This document shows, in pieces, positions 42,113 through 52,300 of a stretch of DNA of 64,000 bases. The DNA is from Microterricola gilva (GTDB taxonomy: Bacteria > Actinomycetota > Actinomycetes > Actinomycetales > Microbacteriaceae). A model generated the notes under the pieces. That model was not told the origin of the DNA and did not search any database. It saw only the letters and a list, made by a program, of their open reading frames with translations. The position numbers were made by a program, and so were the translations under genes. Every line of letters begins with the position of its first letter. Position 1 is the stretch's first letter. The stretch covers positions 3,410,001 through 3,474,000 of the forward strand of contig NZ_SHLC01000001.1 in the NCBI RefSeq assembly GCF_004217495.1, read 5' to 3'.

Positions 42113-44506
42113 ATGACCGCACACACCGTCCAGGCGGTCGACATCGTCGCCGCCCTCTCGCTCGATGAGAAGGTCCAGCTGCTCTCCGGGACGAGCATGT
42201 GGCTGACCGCCGGCGTCGGCGAGGTACCACCGGTGCTGCTCGCGAACGGTCCGAACGGTGTCGCCAAGCAGGCGGCGGACGGCGACCACGTCGGCGGCGG
42301 CGAGATGCTGCCGGCGACGTGCTTCCCCTCGTCATCCGTTCTCGCCAGCAGCTGGGACGTTCCACTGCTCGAAGAGGTCGGCGCCGCGCTCGGCCGGGAG
42401 GCCCGCGCCAAGGACGTCGGTGTGCTGCTCGGACCCGGCCTCAACATCAAGCGCCACCCGGGAGGCGGCCGCGTCTTCGAGTACTTCTCCGAGGACCCGC
42501 ACCTGGCCGGCACGGTCGCCGCTGCGCTCGTGCGCGGTGTGCAGTCGGAGGGCGTCGGCTCTTCGATCAAGCACTTCGCCGCCAACAACCAAGAGACGTA
42601 CCGGATGCGGCTCGACTCGGTCATCGATGAGCGCACCCTGCGCGAGATCTACCTGCACGGCTTCGAGATCGCCGTGCGCGAGTCGGCGCCGTGGACGGTC
42701 ATGTCCTCGTACAACCTGCTCAACGGTGAGCACACCGGCGAATCCCGCCGCCTGATCACCGAGATCCTCCGCGACGAGTGGGGCTTCGACGGCCTGGTGA
42801 TGAGCGACTGGTTCGCTGTCGCCGACCGCCCGACCGCCGTGCGCGCCGGCCTCGACCTCGAGATGCCCGGCAACGGCGGCGCCTGGGCCCAGCGGGTCAA
42901 GAAGGCCATCGCCGACGGCAGCCTCAGCATGGCCGACGTCGACCGTGCGGCCGAGCGCGTCGCCGCCCTTGCCCTGCGGGCCCGCGCCGAGGCCGCCGGC
43001 CGCCCGAGCGCGGTCGACCTCGACGCCCATCACGAGCTCGCCCGCCGTGCCGCGGCCGCCGGCGCCGTGCTGCTCACCAACGACGGCATCCTGCCGCTGC
43101 GCGCAGAGGGCAGCATCGCCATCATCGGGCCGGCAGCAGAGACGCCGCGCTTCCAGGGCGTCGGCAGCTCCCTCGTCAACGCGCGCAAGGTCGAAAACAT
43201 GCTCGACACCCTGCGGACGCGACTCGGCGACGACGCCACGCTCGGCTTCGCCCCCGGCTATGAGCTGGGCGACGGTTCTGCCTCGCCCGCGCAGCTGCAG
43301 GATGCCGCAGAGCTCGCCGCGGCATCAGACACCGTCATCCTCATGCTCGCCATCCCGGCCGGCAAGGAGGCAGAGGGCATCGACCGCGAGAACATCGTCT
43401 TCCCCGACGGCATGAACGAGCTCGTGCGCCGGGTGACCGCCGCGAACGCCCGCACCGTGATCGTGCTTGTCAACGGCGCCCCGCTCGAGTTGCCGTGGGC
43501 CGACGACGCAGCCGCCCTGTTTGAGAGCTACCTCGGCGGCGAGGCCGGCGGCCCGGCGATCGTCGACGTGCTCTTCGGCGATGCGGAGCCGGGCGGCAGG
43601 CTCGGCGAGAGCTTCCCGGTCGCGGCGGCCGATCTGCCGGCCAGCGCGAACTTCCCGACCACGCTCACCCAGGTGCAGTACCGCGAGAACCTCTACGTCG
43701 GCTACCGCTTCCACGACAGCTTCGGCGTGGCCCCGCGCTTCGCCTTCGGGCACGGTCTCGGCTACACCACGTTCGAGTTCGGGCCACTCACGGTCAGCGG
43801 AACCGCCCCGGAGCTCACGGTGACACTCGAGCTGAAGAACACGGGTCCGCGCGCCGGTTCCGAGGTCGTGCAGCTCTACGTGCACGCCAATGATTCGGCC
43901 GTGCACCGGCCGGAACAGGAGCTCAAGGCATTCACGAAGGTGCACCTCGCCGCCGGCGAGACGCAGACCGTGCGCCTCACGCTCGACGCGCGCTCCTTCG
44001 CCGTGTACGACGTCGCGGCCGCCGACTGGGCCAGCGAGCCCGGCAGCTACGAGCTCCGCGTCGGCGCCTCCTCGCGTGACATCCGCGTCGCCGAGACCGT
44101 CGTGGTGGAGACGGGATCCCGCCCGGCGCCCGTCGCCCGTCCCGCCGCCGCCGTCGCGAGCGAGGCCGAGTTCGGCCGCCTGCTCGGCCGCCCGGTTCCG
44201 CAGGCCCGCGGGCTGCTGCCGTACACGACCGACTCGGCCATCAACGACCTGACCAGCACCTGGTTGGGGCGGCGCCTGCACGGAGCGCTCCTCGGCGTGA
44301 TCTCGAAGCAGCTGCCTGACACCGCCGACAGCGATGCGAAGGCGATGATGGAGGCCGTGGTCGGCGGGATGCCGCTGCGCGCCCTCGTCGCGAACTCGGG
44401 CGGCAAGGTCTCCTTCGACACGATCGACCGCATCATCGCGGTGCTCAACGCGCTGTCGCCGGCCGCTGGACGTGCCAGGCGTGCCGCCGCCCGCTCGCGC
44501 GGTTAG
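42113..44506 (+). CDS. Glycoside hydrolase family 3 beta-glucosidase-like enzyme
   Basis: The 797-residue protein has an N-terminal (beta/alpha)8 domain with KHFAANNQE and the nucleophile Asp in LVMSDWFAV. It is followed by the alpha/beta sandwich domain and the C-terminal fibronectin-III-like domain ([18 protein letters not shown]...ELKAFTKV). Typical substrates are beta-glucosides or xylosides. There is no signal peptide, so it acts on imported oligosaccharides. The last ~100 residues go beyond the usual FnIII end and resemble no domain I know. GAGGGA marks the start. Confidence 0.9.
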   Translation: MTAHTVQAVDIVAALSLDEKVQLLSGTSMWLTAGVGEVPPVLLANGPNGVAKQAADGDHVGGGEMLPATCFPSSSVLASSWDVPLLEEVGAALGREARAKDVGVLLGPGLNIKRHPGGGRVFEYFSEDPHLAGTVAAALVRGVQSEGVGSSIKHFAANNQETYRMRLDSVIDERTLREIYLHGFEIAVRESAPWTVMSSYNLLNGEHTGESRRLITEILRDEWGFDGLVMSDWFAVADRPTAVRAGLDLEMPGNGGAWAQRVKKAIADGSLSMADVDRAAERVAALALRARAEAAGRPSAVDLDAHHELARRAAAAGAVLLTNDGILPLRAEGSIAIIGPAAETPRFQGVGSSLVNARKVENMLDTLRTRLGDDATLGFAPGYELGDGSASPAQLQDAAELAAASDTVILMLAIPAGKEAEGIDRENIVFPDGMNELVRRVTAANARTVIVLVNGAPLELPWADDAAALFESYLGGEAGGPAIVDVLFGDAEPGGRLGESFPVAAADLPASANFPTTLTQVQYRENLYVGYRFHDSFGVAPRFAFGHGLGYTTFEFGPLTVSGTAPELTVTLELKNTGPRAGSEVVQLYVHANDSAVHRPEQELKAFTKVHLAAGETQTVRLTLDARSFAVYDVAAADWASEPGSYELRVGASSRDIRVAETVVVETGSRPAPVARPAAAVASEAEFGRLLGRPVPQARGLLPYTTDSAINDLTSTWLGRRLHGALLGVISKQLPDTADSDAKAMMEAVVGGMPLRALVANSGGKVSFDTIDRIIAVLNALSPAAGRARRAAARSRG

Positions 44507-44517
44507 GCTCGTTTCTC

Positions 44518-44925
44518 GTGCTCAGAACAATGCTCAGCGGCAAGATCCACCGTGCGACCGTCACCCACGCCGACCTCGACTACGTCGGCTCGATCACGAT
44601 CGATCGCGATCTGCTCGACGCGGCCGGCATCCTGCCAGGTGAGCAGGTGGCCGTCGTCGACGTCACGAATGGCGCACGGCTGGAGACCTACACGATCTCG
44701 GGCGAGCGCGGCAGCGGCGTCGTCGGCATCAATGGCGCTGCCGCCCACCTCGTGCACCCCGGCGACATCGTGATCGTCATCGCATACGGCCAGATGCCGA
44801 GCGACGAGGCGCTCGTCTTCGAGCCGCGTGTCGTGCACGTCGATGCCGCGAACCGGACCATCGCGGTGGGCTCGGATGCCGCGGAATCTCTCGTGGCCGG
44901 GCTGCAGCGCCCGCCGCACGCGTAG
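44518..44925 (+). CDS. panD: Aspartate 1-decarboxylase
   Basis: The 135-residue proenzyme self-cleaves between Gly24 and Ser25 (DYVGSITID) to form the pyruvoyl group. It makes beta-alanine for pantothenate. [22 protein letters not shown] and the C-terminal FEPRVVHVD block are typical. GTG start, 11 bp after the GH3 gene, perhaps in one transcript by chance. Confidence 0.93.
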   Translation: MLRTMLSGKIHRATVTHADLDYVGSITIDRDLLDAAGILPGEQVAVVDVTNGARLETYTISGERGSGVVGINGAAAHLVHPGDIVIVIAYGQMPSDEALVFEPRVVHVDAANRTIAVGSDAAESLVAGLQRPPHA

Positions 44926-45045
44926 CCGGGTCTCCGCCGCGCGGCCGGTGCGTTATCCCCCGCGCGAGGGATGCCGAGGCTCTGGCGCACTCAATAGGCT
45001 GAGGGCGTGGCGGGGGTTCCCCCGTCCAGTGGCGGGCTACCCGCC

Positions 45046-45113
45046 GAGCATCGGTGGCGGTTTCGTAGGCTTCCTTGATACGGGCTGCCGCCTTTCGCAA
45101 CGCTTCGCGTTGC
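45046..45113. repeat. Dispersed hairpin repeat, copy 1
   Basis: Its core CATCGGTGGCGGTTTCGTAG...GCTTCCTTGATACGGGCTGCCGCCTTTCG matches the units at 49795 and 49850. It ends in the hairpin CGCAACGC-TTC-GCGTTGCG, 23 bp before the ABC transporter start. Confidence 0.85.
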
Positions 45114-45135
45114 GTGCAGCAGTTGAGAGGATTCC

Positions 45136-46047
45136 ATGCCCATCGGAGTGCCCATCGAGTTCGCCGGGGTGACCAAGCGCTTCGGCGCGGTCAACGCCGT
45201 CAACGACCTCTCGTTCACCGTCGAGCCCGGCCGGGTCACCGGCTTCCTTGGACCAAACGGTGCAGGCAAGACGACGAGCCTGCGCATGCTGCTCGGCCTC
45301 GTGAAGCCGACCAGCGGAACGGCCACCTTCGGTGGCGTGCCGTACCGCAAGCTGCCGAGCCCGCTGACGACCGTCGGTGCGGCGCTCGAGGCCGCGAGCT
45401 TCCACCCCGGTCGCACGGCGCGCAATCACCTCGGTGTCTACGCGAAGGCGGCAGGACTCGACACGGCGCGCGTGGACATCGTGCTCGAGAAGGTCGGCCT
45501 GGCCGAATACGGCAACCGCCGCGTCGGCGGCTACTCGCTCGGCATGCGGCAGCGCCTCGGCCTCGCCGGCACCCTGCTCGGCGACCCGGGCGTGCTGGTG
45601 CTCGACGAGCCGATCAACGGCCTCGACCCCGAGGGCATCAAGTGGATCCGCACGTTCCTGCGGGAACTCGCGGCAGAGGGCCGCACCGTGCTGGTGAGCT
45701 CGCACCTGCTCAGCGAGGTGCAGCAGAGCGTGGACGAGGTCGTGATCATCGCCCGCGGGCAACTCGTCCACCGTGGACCGCTCTCCAGTCTCGACAACGA
45801 GAAGGCCCCGCACGTCGTCGCCGACTCGCCGAACCGCGAGGCCCTCGCGTCCGCCCTCGGAGCCGCCGGCCTCGAGTACACGATCGGGCGCGGCGGGCTG
45901 CTCGTCGCGGCATCCGACCCCGCCCAGGTCGGCAGCATCGCCTTCGCCGCCGGCGTCGAGATCAGCGCGCTGCACCGACAGAAGGCCGGCCTGGAGGATT
46001 CCTTCCTCGCGCTTGTCTCCAACGAGGCGGAAGGGGACGCACGATGA
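45136..46047 (+). CDS. ABC transporter ATP-binding protein
   Basis: The 303-residue protein has Walker A GPNGAGKTT, signature YSLGMRQRLGLA and Walker B VLVLDEPINGLDPEG, followed by the His switch (SSHLLSEV). A C-terminal ~90-residue extension is typical of the DrrA/CcmA-type exporters. It forms a two-component exporter with the permease encoded by the overlapping next gene; the substrate is unknown. Confidence 0.93.
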   Translation: MPIGVPIEFAGVTKRFGAVNAVNDLSFTVEPGRVTGFLGPNGAGKTTSLRMLLGLVKPTSGTATFGGVPYRKLPSPLTTVGAALEAASFHPGRTARNHLGVYAKAAGLDTARVDIVLEKVGLAEYGNRRVGGYSLGMRQRLGLAGTLLGDPGVLVLDEPINGLDPEGIKWIRTFLRELAAEGRTVLVSSHLLSEVQQSVDEVVIIARGQLVHRGPLSSLDNEKAPHVVADSPNREALASALGAAGLEYTIGRGGLLVAASDPAQVGSIAFAAGVEISALHRQKAGLEDSFLALVSNEAEGDAR

Positions 46048-46874
46048 CATTCCTGAATGCACTCTCCGCCGAGTTCGCGAAGCTCTTCACCACCCGCCTG
46101 TGGTGGATCCTGGCGCTCACCCTGTTCCTCTACGTCGGCGCCATGGCCGGCGGGCTCGGCGCACTGTTCGGCTGGGCGGCATCCAACGCGGATGCCAGCG
46201 CATCGGCCGGGGTCTCCCCCCTGCCGGAAGGCCTCAACCTGCACGCCGTGATCTACAGCATGGCGACCACGATCGGCTACGTCTTCCCCGTGCTGCTCGG
46301 CGCCTTCGCGGTGACCGGTGAGTTCCGACACCAGACACTCACGCCGACGTTCCTGGCGACGCCCCGCCGCGGCATCGTGCTCTCGGCCAAGGTGCTGTCG
46401 ATGCTGATCGTCGGTGCCGGGCTCGGTGTCGTCGCGTGGCTTGCGACGGTTGGGCTCGGTGCCGCGGCGCTCGGAGCCTTCGATCTTGAGACCGGGCTCG
46501 GTGCGGAGGACAGCTGGACGATGATCGCCCGCGGCGTGCTCGCCATGGCGCTCTGGGCCGCCGTCGGCGTCGGCCTCGGCACGCTGGTTCCCAGCCAGGT
46601 CGCCGCGCTCATCATCGTGATCGCGTTCACCCAGTTCGTCGAACCGACGCTGCGTCTCGCCGCCTCATTCAACGAGGTCACGGCGAGCATCGCCCGTTTC
46701 CTGCCCGGCGCGGCCAGCGATGCCCTCGTCGGCGCGAGCTTCTACTCGATCGCCACGCCGGGTGGCGGAAGCGAGGCGCTGCTGTGGTGGCAGGGCGGGA
46801 TCATCCTGCTCGCCATCGCAATTGCCGCGACCGTCGGCGGCTACTTCACGAGCTGGCGCCGCGACGTCACGTGA
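46044..46874 (+). CDS. ABC transporter permease
   Basis: The protein has 276 residues and six membrane helices of the ABC-2 type, with VTGEFRHQTLTPTFLATPRR as the coupling segment. The ATG at 46044 overlaps the ATPase stop (ATGA). A longer frame from 45075 is antiphase to the ATPase gene and rejected. Confidence 0.9.
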   Translation: MTFLNALSAEFAKLFTTRLWWILALTLFLYVGAMAGGLGALFGWAASNADASASAGVSPLPEGLNLHAVIYSMATTIGYVFPVLLGAFAVTGEFRHQTLTPTFLATPRRGIVLSAKVLSMLIVGAGLGVVAWLATVGLGAAALGAFDLETGLGAEDSWTMIARGVLAMALWAAVGVGLGTLVPSQVAALIIVIAFTQFVEPTLRLAASFNEVTASIARFLPGAASDALVGASFYSIATPGGGSEALLWWQGGIILLAIAIAATVGGYFTSWRRDVT

Positions 46875-46926
46875 TCCGGATGCTCGTGCCCCGGCCGGAT
46901 AGGCCCGCCCTGATTAGGCTGGGGGC

Positions 46927-47979
46927 ATGAGCAGCCAATTCCGGGCGATTGTTGTCGATGAGGTTTCCGGGGAGAACGGCGAGGCGGCCGCGCGACGGCG
47001 TGGCGTGCTGCGCACCCTCGACGATGACTTCTTCAGCGCGGCCGGCGATGACGACCGCCCGCTGCCGAGCACGGCGACGGGCGTCAGCATCGACGTCAGC
47101 TACTCCAGCATCAACTACAAGGACGGCCTCGCGGTCGCCGGGCGGCCTGGCGTCGTGCGACGCCTGCCCCTCATCGCCGGCATCGACGTCGTCGGAACCG
47201 TGACGGCCAGCGGCGACCCCCGCTGGGCGCCTGGCGACAGCGTCGTGCTGAACGGGGCCGGGCTCGGTGAGAGCCGGCACGGCGGGCTCAGTGAGCGCAC
47301 CGTCGTCGACGGCGCTTCGCTGCTGCGCCTGCCGAGCGCGATCAGCCCGCGCAGGGCCGCCGCCCTCGGCACGGCGGGCTTCACGGCCATGCTCGCGGTC
47401 ATGGCCCTGGAGCGGCAGGGCATCGGCCCGCGCTCCGGTGAGATCCTGGTGACGGGCGCGGCCGGCGGCGTCGGATCGGTTGCGGTGATGCTGCTCTCCC
47501 GAGCCGGCTACAGCGTGACGGCGGCATCCGGCAGGGCGGCGACGGAGGGCGACTACCTGCGCGCACTCGGGGCGGCGACCGTGATCGACCGCGCCGAGCT
47601 CCTCCAGCCGGGCAAGCCGCTGCAGAGCACGCGGTGGGCCGGAGCCATCGATTCGCTCGGCGGAACGAGCCTGGCCACGGTGCTCGCCCAGATCAGCTAC
47701 GGCGGCTCCGTTGCAAGCTGCGGCCTCGCCGCCGGTGCCGAGCTGCCGTCGACGGTGCTGCCATTCATCCTGCGCGGCGTCAACCTGCTCGGCGTGAACT
47801 CCGTCGACGCACCCATCGCGCTCCGCGAGGCGGCATGGCTGCGCTTGGCCGGCGAGGCGCAGCTCGCGCGCCTCGACGAGCTCAGCACCGAGATCGGACT
47901 CTCCGCGGTGCCGGAGACCGCGGAGGCGATCCTGGCCGGAACGGTGCGCGGTCGCACGATCGTGAACGTGCGCGCCTGA
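46927..47979 (+). CDS. Quinone oxidoreductase, YhdH/AcuI (acryloyl-CoA reductase-like) family
   Basis: The 350-residue zinc-free MDR enzyme begins with the family's polar part, followed by VSYSSINYKDGLAVAG, GIDVVGTV and the NADPH site ILVTGAAGGVGSVAVMLL. It ends with AEAILAGTVRGRTIVNV. AcuI-type members reduce acryloyl-CoA to propionyl-CoA using NADPH; others reduce quinones or enones. No linked pathway is visible, although propionate genes lie 20 kb away. Confidence 0.88.
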   Translation: MSSQFRAIVVDEVSGENGEAAARRRGVLRTLDDDFFSAAGDDDRPLPSTATGVSIDVSYSSINYKDGLAVAGRPGVVRRLPLIAGIDVVGTVTASGDPRWAPGDSVVLNGAGLGESRHGGLSERTVVDGASLLRLPSAISPRRAAALGTAGFTAMLAVMALERQGIGPRSGEILVTGAAGGVGSVAVMLLSRAGYSVTAASGRAATEGDYLRALGAATVIDRAELLQPGKPLQSTRWAGAIDSLGGTSLATVLAQISYGGSVASCGLAAGAELPSTVLPFILRGVNLLGVNSVDAPIALREAAWLRLAGEAQLARLDELSTEIGLSAVPETAEAILAGTVRGRTIVNVRA

Positions 47980-47989
47980 GGCCGGCCCC

Positions 47990-49114
47990 ATGACGGCGCA
48001 GCTCACCCGCACGGAGGCGATCGCCCGCCGCATGCACAGCCATGCGCTGTGGAATCCCATCGCCGAGAGCCCGGGTGGCATCGTGGCGCACTTCACGGCC
48101 ATGCAGGCGCAGGAGTACGGCTACGCACTCTGGGCGACGGCCCAGCGCATGACGAACCGGCCGGATGCCGCGAGCCTCGCCGCCGCCGTGGACGCCGGCG
48201 ACATCCTGCGCACCCACGTACTGCGACCGACCTGGCACTTCGTTGCCCCTGCCGAGGCACGCTGGCTGCTGGAGCTGACCGCGCCGCGCGTGCAGCGCAT
48301 CAACGCGCCGTACCTCCGGCGGAACGGCCTCGACTCTGCGACGCTGAACCGAGCCCTCGCGCTCATCGAGACCGAGCTCGCCGGGGGGCGACACCGCAGT
48401 CGCGCGCAGCTCCAGGAACATCTCGCGCGGTCGGGGCTCGCGTTCGGCGGCATGGCAATGGGCCTCGTGATGATGGAGGCGGAACTGACGCGGCGGGTGA
48501 TCAGCGGCACGACGCTCGGCACAGCGCGGAGCTACGCGCTCTTCGACGAGCGCGTGCCGACGGCCGACACCGCATTCGACCGCGAACGGGCGCTCTCAAC
48601 GCTGGTGGCTCGCTTCATCGCCACGCGGGGGCCGGTCACGCTCAAAGACTTTGCCGTGTGGAGCGGGCTCACGCTGCGTGACGCCAAGGATGGGCTCGCC
48701 GTTGCCAACGACAGGGAACCCGATCGGTTCACCGCGGTTGGGGTCGAGGACTTCGCGTGCTGGTGGGCGGAGCCAGGCACCGTCGCCACGGCGCCGGCAG
48801 TCCCGCGGGTGGATCTGGTGCAGGGCTATGACGAGTATGTGATGTCGTATTTCCCGAGCAAGACGCTCATGCAGCCACCGGAATATAAGCCGACCGCGGA
48901 GTTCGGTCGGCTGCTGCACACGGTGCTGATCGACGGGGTGATGGCCGGCCAGTGGAAGCACGTGCTCCGTGCCCGCGACGTGACGGTGCAGATCGCGACG
49001 CTGCGTGTATTCACCGCCGCCGAGCGCGAGGCAACAGAGCAGGCCGCGCATCGCTACGGCCGCTTCCTCGGCGTGCCCGCAGCCGTCGAGTGGTTGGGCG
49101 CCACTCCGAAGTAA
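47990..49114 (+). CDS. Winged helix DNA-binding domain protein (HTH_42 family)
   Basis: The 374-residue protein has the tandem winged-helix arrangement of the HTH_42/YcaQ-like group: GIVAHFTAMQAQEYGYALWA, then RPTWHFVAPAEARWLLELTAPR, and a C-terminal YDEYVMSYFPSK block. Relatives include DNA glycosylases that unhook crosslinks, but most members have no proven function. It starts 10 bp after the reductase gene. Confidence 0.85.
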   Translation: MTAQLTRTEAIARRMHSHALWNPIAESPGGIVAHFTAMQAQEYGYALWATAQRMTNRPDAASLAAAVDAGDILRTHVLRPTWHFVAPAEARWLLELTAPRVQRINAPYLRRNGLDSATLNRALALIETELAGGRHRSRAQLQEHLARSGLAFGGMAMGLVMMEAELTRRVISGTTLGTARSYALFDERVPTADTAFDRERALSTLVARFIATRGPVTLKDFAVWSGLTLRDAKDGLAVANDREPDRFTAVGVEDFACWWAEPGTVATAPAVPRVDLVQGYDEYVMSYFPSKTLMQPPEYKPTAEFGRLLHTVLIDGVMAGQWKHVLRARDVTVQIATLRVFTAAEREATEQAAHRYGRFLGVPAAVEWLGATPK

Positions 49115-49127
49115 CCCCGTGGTGTGG

Positions 49128-49697
49128 TTACGCCGACTCGGCCGCGCGAGCGCGGGTGGCGCGCGGCTTCGTGGCCACGGCTGCAGCGGCGGCGTCTCCG
49201 ACGGCAGCCTCCGCGCTGGCGTCCGCGAGCTTGGCAGCGACGACCGGCTTGGCCTTGGGCTTGGGCTTGGCCTTGGGCTTCGCGCCGACCGTGGTCACCG
49301 TCGACTTCGCGCCTCCTGCGACCGCGGCGTCGACCTCGGCAGCGGCCGCACCACCGACGTTGAGCGTGTCGACGAGATCGACCGCGTGATTCGTGCTCAC
49401 GATGAGACGGGCATATTCCTCATCGGCAATATCAATGATCACTGCCTGGCGCTTGTTCTTGATGATCAGGAAATCCTTGCCGCCGTGGAACTTCCAGGTG
49501 CCGATGGCAAGCACGAGCGGAATGAGCGCGCCCGGTGCACGGATGCCGCGGATCCAGATCCACGGGTCATCGGTGATCGTGACGGAGCGGATGGCCGCAC
49601 GTGGAACGGAGATCTCTTCGCGGCGCAGCGCCAACGCCTTTTCGGCTGCAGTGAGTTGGATCTCAAGCCGGTCGGGGTGTACGCGCAGGGAGGCCAT
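49128..49697 (-). CDS. Conserved hypothetical protein with basic Lys/Pro repeat
   Basis: The 189-residue protein has a ~110-residue N-terminal domain of mostly beta strands (LRVHPDRLEIQLTAAEKALALRREEISVP; DFLIIKNKRQAVIIDI), perhaps PH-like. It is followed by a low-complexity tail with KPKAKPKPKAKP and Ala-rich stretches. The tail's DNA is repetitive. No function is known. Confidence 0.65.
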   Translation of the reverse strand: MASLRVHPDRLEIQLTAAEKALALRREEISVPRAAIRSVTITDDPWIWIRGIRAPGALIPLVLAIGTWKFHGGKDFLIIKNKRQAVIIDIADEEYARLIVSTNHAVDLVDTLNVGGAAAAEVDAAVAGGAKSTVTTVGAKPKAKPKPKAKPVVAAKLADASAEAAVGDAAAAAVATKPRATRARAAESA

Positions 49698-49794
49698 ACA
49701 CCCAGTCTGCCAAGAGCCGCAGACATTCGCCCTATCAGAAACCTCACAATGCGGTGACGATGCTCTGTCGGGTGCCTCTCAGCCGAAGGAACTG

Positions 49795-49917
49795 CCAGCA
49801 CCGGTGGCCGTTCCCTAGGCTTCCCTGGACCGGGCTACCGCGGGAACTCCCAGCACCGGTGGCCGTTCCCGAGGCTTCCTTGGATCGGGCTGCCGCCTTT
49901 CGTGACGCTGCGCGTCA
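49795..49917. repeat. Dispersed hairpin repeat, copies 2 and 3 in tandem
   Basis: Two units starting CCAGCACCGGTGGCCGTTCC at 49795 and 49850 (period 55 bp). The second ends in CGTGACGC-TGC-GCGTCACG, the counterpart of the copy-1 hairpin with changes on both arms that keep the pairing. It lies downstream of hemL. Confidence 0.85.
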
Positions 49918-49931
49918 CGCTGTCGAATCCG

Positions 49932-51257
49932 TCAGTCGACGAGAACGGGCTGCGCGGCGGCGGCGGCGCGAGCGGCATCCGGCAGCGCGTCGAGGATGCG
50001 CGTGATCGCGCGCTCGTCGTGCGCCGCGGTGACGAACCACGCCTCGAATACCGAAGGAGGTAGCGAGACACCGTTGCCCAGCATCGACTGGAAGAAGGCC
50101 GGGTACCGATAGGACTCCTGCGTCAGCACCTCGTCATAGTTGCGGGCACCATGTGAGAGGTGCTCGCCGAAGACGAAGCTGAACAGGTTGCCCGCCCGCT
50201 GCACGTGGTGCGCGACGCCCTCGGCGGCCAGCGCGGCCGAGACCGACTCTGAAATGAGCAGTGCGCTCGCATTCAGCTGCGCGTAGACGGCGTCGTCGGC
50301 GAGGCGCAGCGTCTCGAGGCCGGCGGCCACGGCGACCGGGTTCCCCGAGAGCGTGCCGGCCTGGTAGACCGGTCCGAGCGGGGCGAGGTAGTCCATGACC
50401 TCGGCGCGGCCACCGAGCGCGGCGACGGGCAGCCCGCCGCCGATGACCTTGCCGAAGGTGAAGAGGTCGGGTGCGTAGCTCTCGGTGAACGGGTTCTCGA
50501 GGCCCCAGTAGCCCGCGCTGCCGACCCGGAATCCGGTGAGTACCTCGTCCATGATGAGGAGGGAGCCGTTGGCGTGCACGATCTCGGCGAGGGCGGCGTT
50601 GAACCCGGGGTCGGGGGCGACGACACCCATGTTCGCGGCGGCGGCCTCGGTGATCACGGCGGCGATGTTGGGCCCGTGCGTCGCAAACGCCGCGCGGACC
50701 GCCTCGAGGTCGTTGTACGGCAGCACGAGGGTCTGCGCGGCCGTGGCCGCCGTGACGCCGGCCGATCCAGGCAGTGCGAGGGTGGCCAGTCCGGAACCCG
50801 CGGCGGCCAGAAGTCCGTCGGAGTGTCCGTGGTAGTGTCCGGCGAACTTCACGAGGAGCTCACGGCCGGTGTAGCCGCGCGCCAACCGGATCGCCGTCAT
50901 CGTGGCCTCGGTGCCGGTGGAGACGAGACGCACCTTCTGCACGGGGGCGACACGCTGCTCGATGAGTTCGGCCAGCTCGGTCTCCGCCGGGGTGCTGGCT
51001 CCGAAGGAGAGGCCGCGGGCGGCGGCATCCTGAACGACCTTGACCACCTGGGGGTGCGCGTGGCCGAGGATCGCAGGGCCCCAGCTCGCGACGAGGTCGA
51101 CGTATTCGCGCCCGGCCGAGTCGGTGACGTATGCACCCGACGCCTCGACGAGGAAGAGCGGCGTGCCACCGACGGAGCGGAATGCCCGGACCGGGGAGTT
51201 CACCCCTCCGGGGATCGCGGCCTGCGCGCGCTCGAAAAGACTCTCATTGCTGCTCAT
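49932..51257 (-). CDS. hemL: Glutamate-1-semialdehyde 2,1-aminomutase
   Basis: The 441-residue PLP enzyme of class-III aminotransferase fold has the cofactor Lys at 270 in [12 protein letters not shown] and the start [19 protein letters not shown]. It makes 5-aminolevulinate in the C5 haem route. The ATG at 51257 overlaps the hemB stop (ATGA). Confidence 0.95.
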   Translation of the reverse strand: MSSNESLFERAQAAIPGGVNSPVRAFRSVGGTPLFLVEASGAYVTDSAGREYVDLVASWGPAILGHAHPQVVKVVQDAAARGLSFGASTPAETELAELIEQRVAPVQKVRLVSTGTEATMTAIRLARGYTGRELLVKFAGHYHGHSDGLLAAAGSGLATLALPGSAGVTAATAAQTLVLPYNDLEAVRAAFATHGPNIAAVITEAAAANMGVVAPDPGFNAALAEIVHANGSLLIMDEVLTGFRVGSAGYWGLENPFTESYAPDLFTFGKVIGGGLPVAALGGRAEVMDYLAPLGPVYQAGTLSGNPVAVAAGLETLRLADDAVYAQLNASALLISESVSAALAAEGVAHHVQRAGNLFSFVFGEHLSHGARNYDEVLTQESYRYPAFFQSMLGNGVSLPPSVFEAWFVTAAHDERAITRILDALPDAARAAAAAQPVLVD

Positions 51258-52243
51258 GCGACATCTCCAGTGTTCAGCCATCCGGCCAGTTCGGTTGCCC
51301 AGTAGGTGAGCACAACGTCGGCGCCGGCACGGTGGATGCCGAGCACCGATTCGTGCACGGCACGCTTGCGGTCGATCCACCCGTGCATCGCGGCGGCCTC
51401 GATCATCGCGTACTCGCCGGACACTTGATATGCCCAAACGGGAATATCACTGGCGGCGGCGACGTCGGCGAGCACGTCGAGGTAGCTGCCTGCCGGCTTC
51501 ACCATGACGATGTCCGCGCCCTCCTCGATGTCGAGCATCGCCTCGCGTAACCCCTCACGGCGGTTACTGGGGTTGAGCTGGTAGCTGCGGCGATCGCCGT
51601 CGAGGGTCGACTCCACGGCGTCGCGGAACGGGCCGTAGAACGCCGAGGCGTACTTGGCCGAGTAGGCGAGGACGGCGGTGTCGACGAAACCCGCTCCGTC
51701 GAGGGCCTCGCGCACCGCGGCGACCTGGCCGTCCATCATCCCGGAGAGGCCGAGCAGTTCGGAGCCGGATGCCGCCTGCACGAGCGCCATCTCGCGATAG
51801 CGTTCGAGCGTCGCGTCGTTGTCGATGCGGCCGCGCACGTCGAGAACACCGCAGTGCCCGTGGTCGGTGAACTCATCCAGGCAGAGGTCCGTCTGCACGA
51901 CGAGGGCGTCGCCGACCTCATCGGCGACGACGCGTGTCGCGAGGTTCAGGATGCCCTGCGGATCTGTCGCTCCCGTACCCGTCGCGTCGCGGTGCTCTGG
52001 CACGCCGAACAGCATGACGCCGCCGACGCCGGCGGCCGCGGCATCCGCAACGGCGCCCTTCACGCTCTCCAGCGTGTGCTGCACCACTCCGGGCATCGAG
52101 GAGATGGGGACGGGACCGCCGCCCTCGCGGACGAAGATCGGGAGCACGAGCTGGCCGGGGTGAAGCCGGGTCTCGGAGGCGATGCGCCTGATCGCGGGGG
52201 TGGTGCGCAGGCGGCGTGGACGAATACGGGGAGTAACAGTCAC
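51254..52243 (-). CDS. hemB: Delta-aminolevulinic acid dehydratase (porphobilinogen synthase)
   Basis: The 329-residue protein has the Schiff-base Lys in [10 protein letters not shown] and the second active-site Lys in [14 protein letters not shown]. The metal loop reads [14 protein letters not shown]: the first and third Cys of the zinc motif are kept and the second is Asp. GTG start, 57 bp after the elongase gene. Confidence 0.95.
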   Translation of the reverse strand: MTVTPRIRPRRLRTTPAIRRIASETRLHPGQLVLPIFVREGGGPVPISSMPGVVQHTLESVKGAVADAAAAGVGGVMLFGVPEHRDATGTGATDPQGILNLATRVVADEVGDALVVQTDLCLDEFTDHGHCGVLDVRGRIDNDATLERYREMALVQAASGSELLGLSGMMDGQVAAVREALDGAGFVDTAVLAYSAKYASAFYGPFRDAVESTLDGDRRSYQLNPSNRREGLREAMLDIEEGADIVMVKPAGSYLDVLADVAAASDIPVWAYQVSGEYAMIEAAAMHGWIDRKRAVHESVLGIHRAGADVVLTYWATELAGWLNTGDVA

Positions 52244-52300
52244 CCAATCAGCCTACGTGCATCCGGGCCCGTCGGGTTCAGGAGCCAGGTGCCGTCAGGC

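Noticed and set aside
45075-46874. A 599-residue frame ending in the ABC permease
   Set aside because: The first half is antiphase to the ATPase gene; the true permease begins at 46044 with an ATGA overlap.
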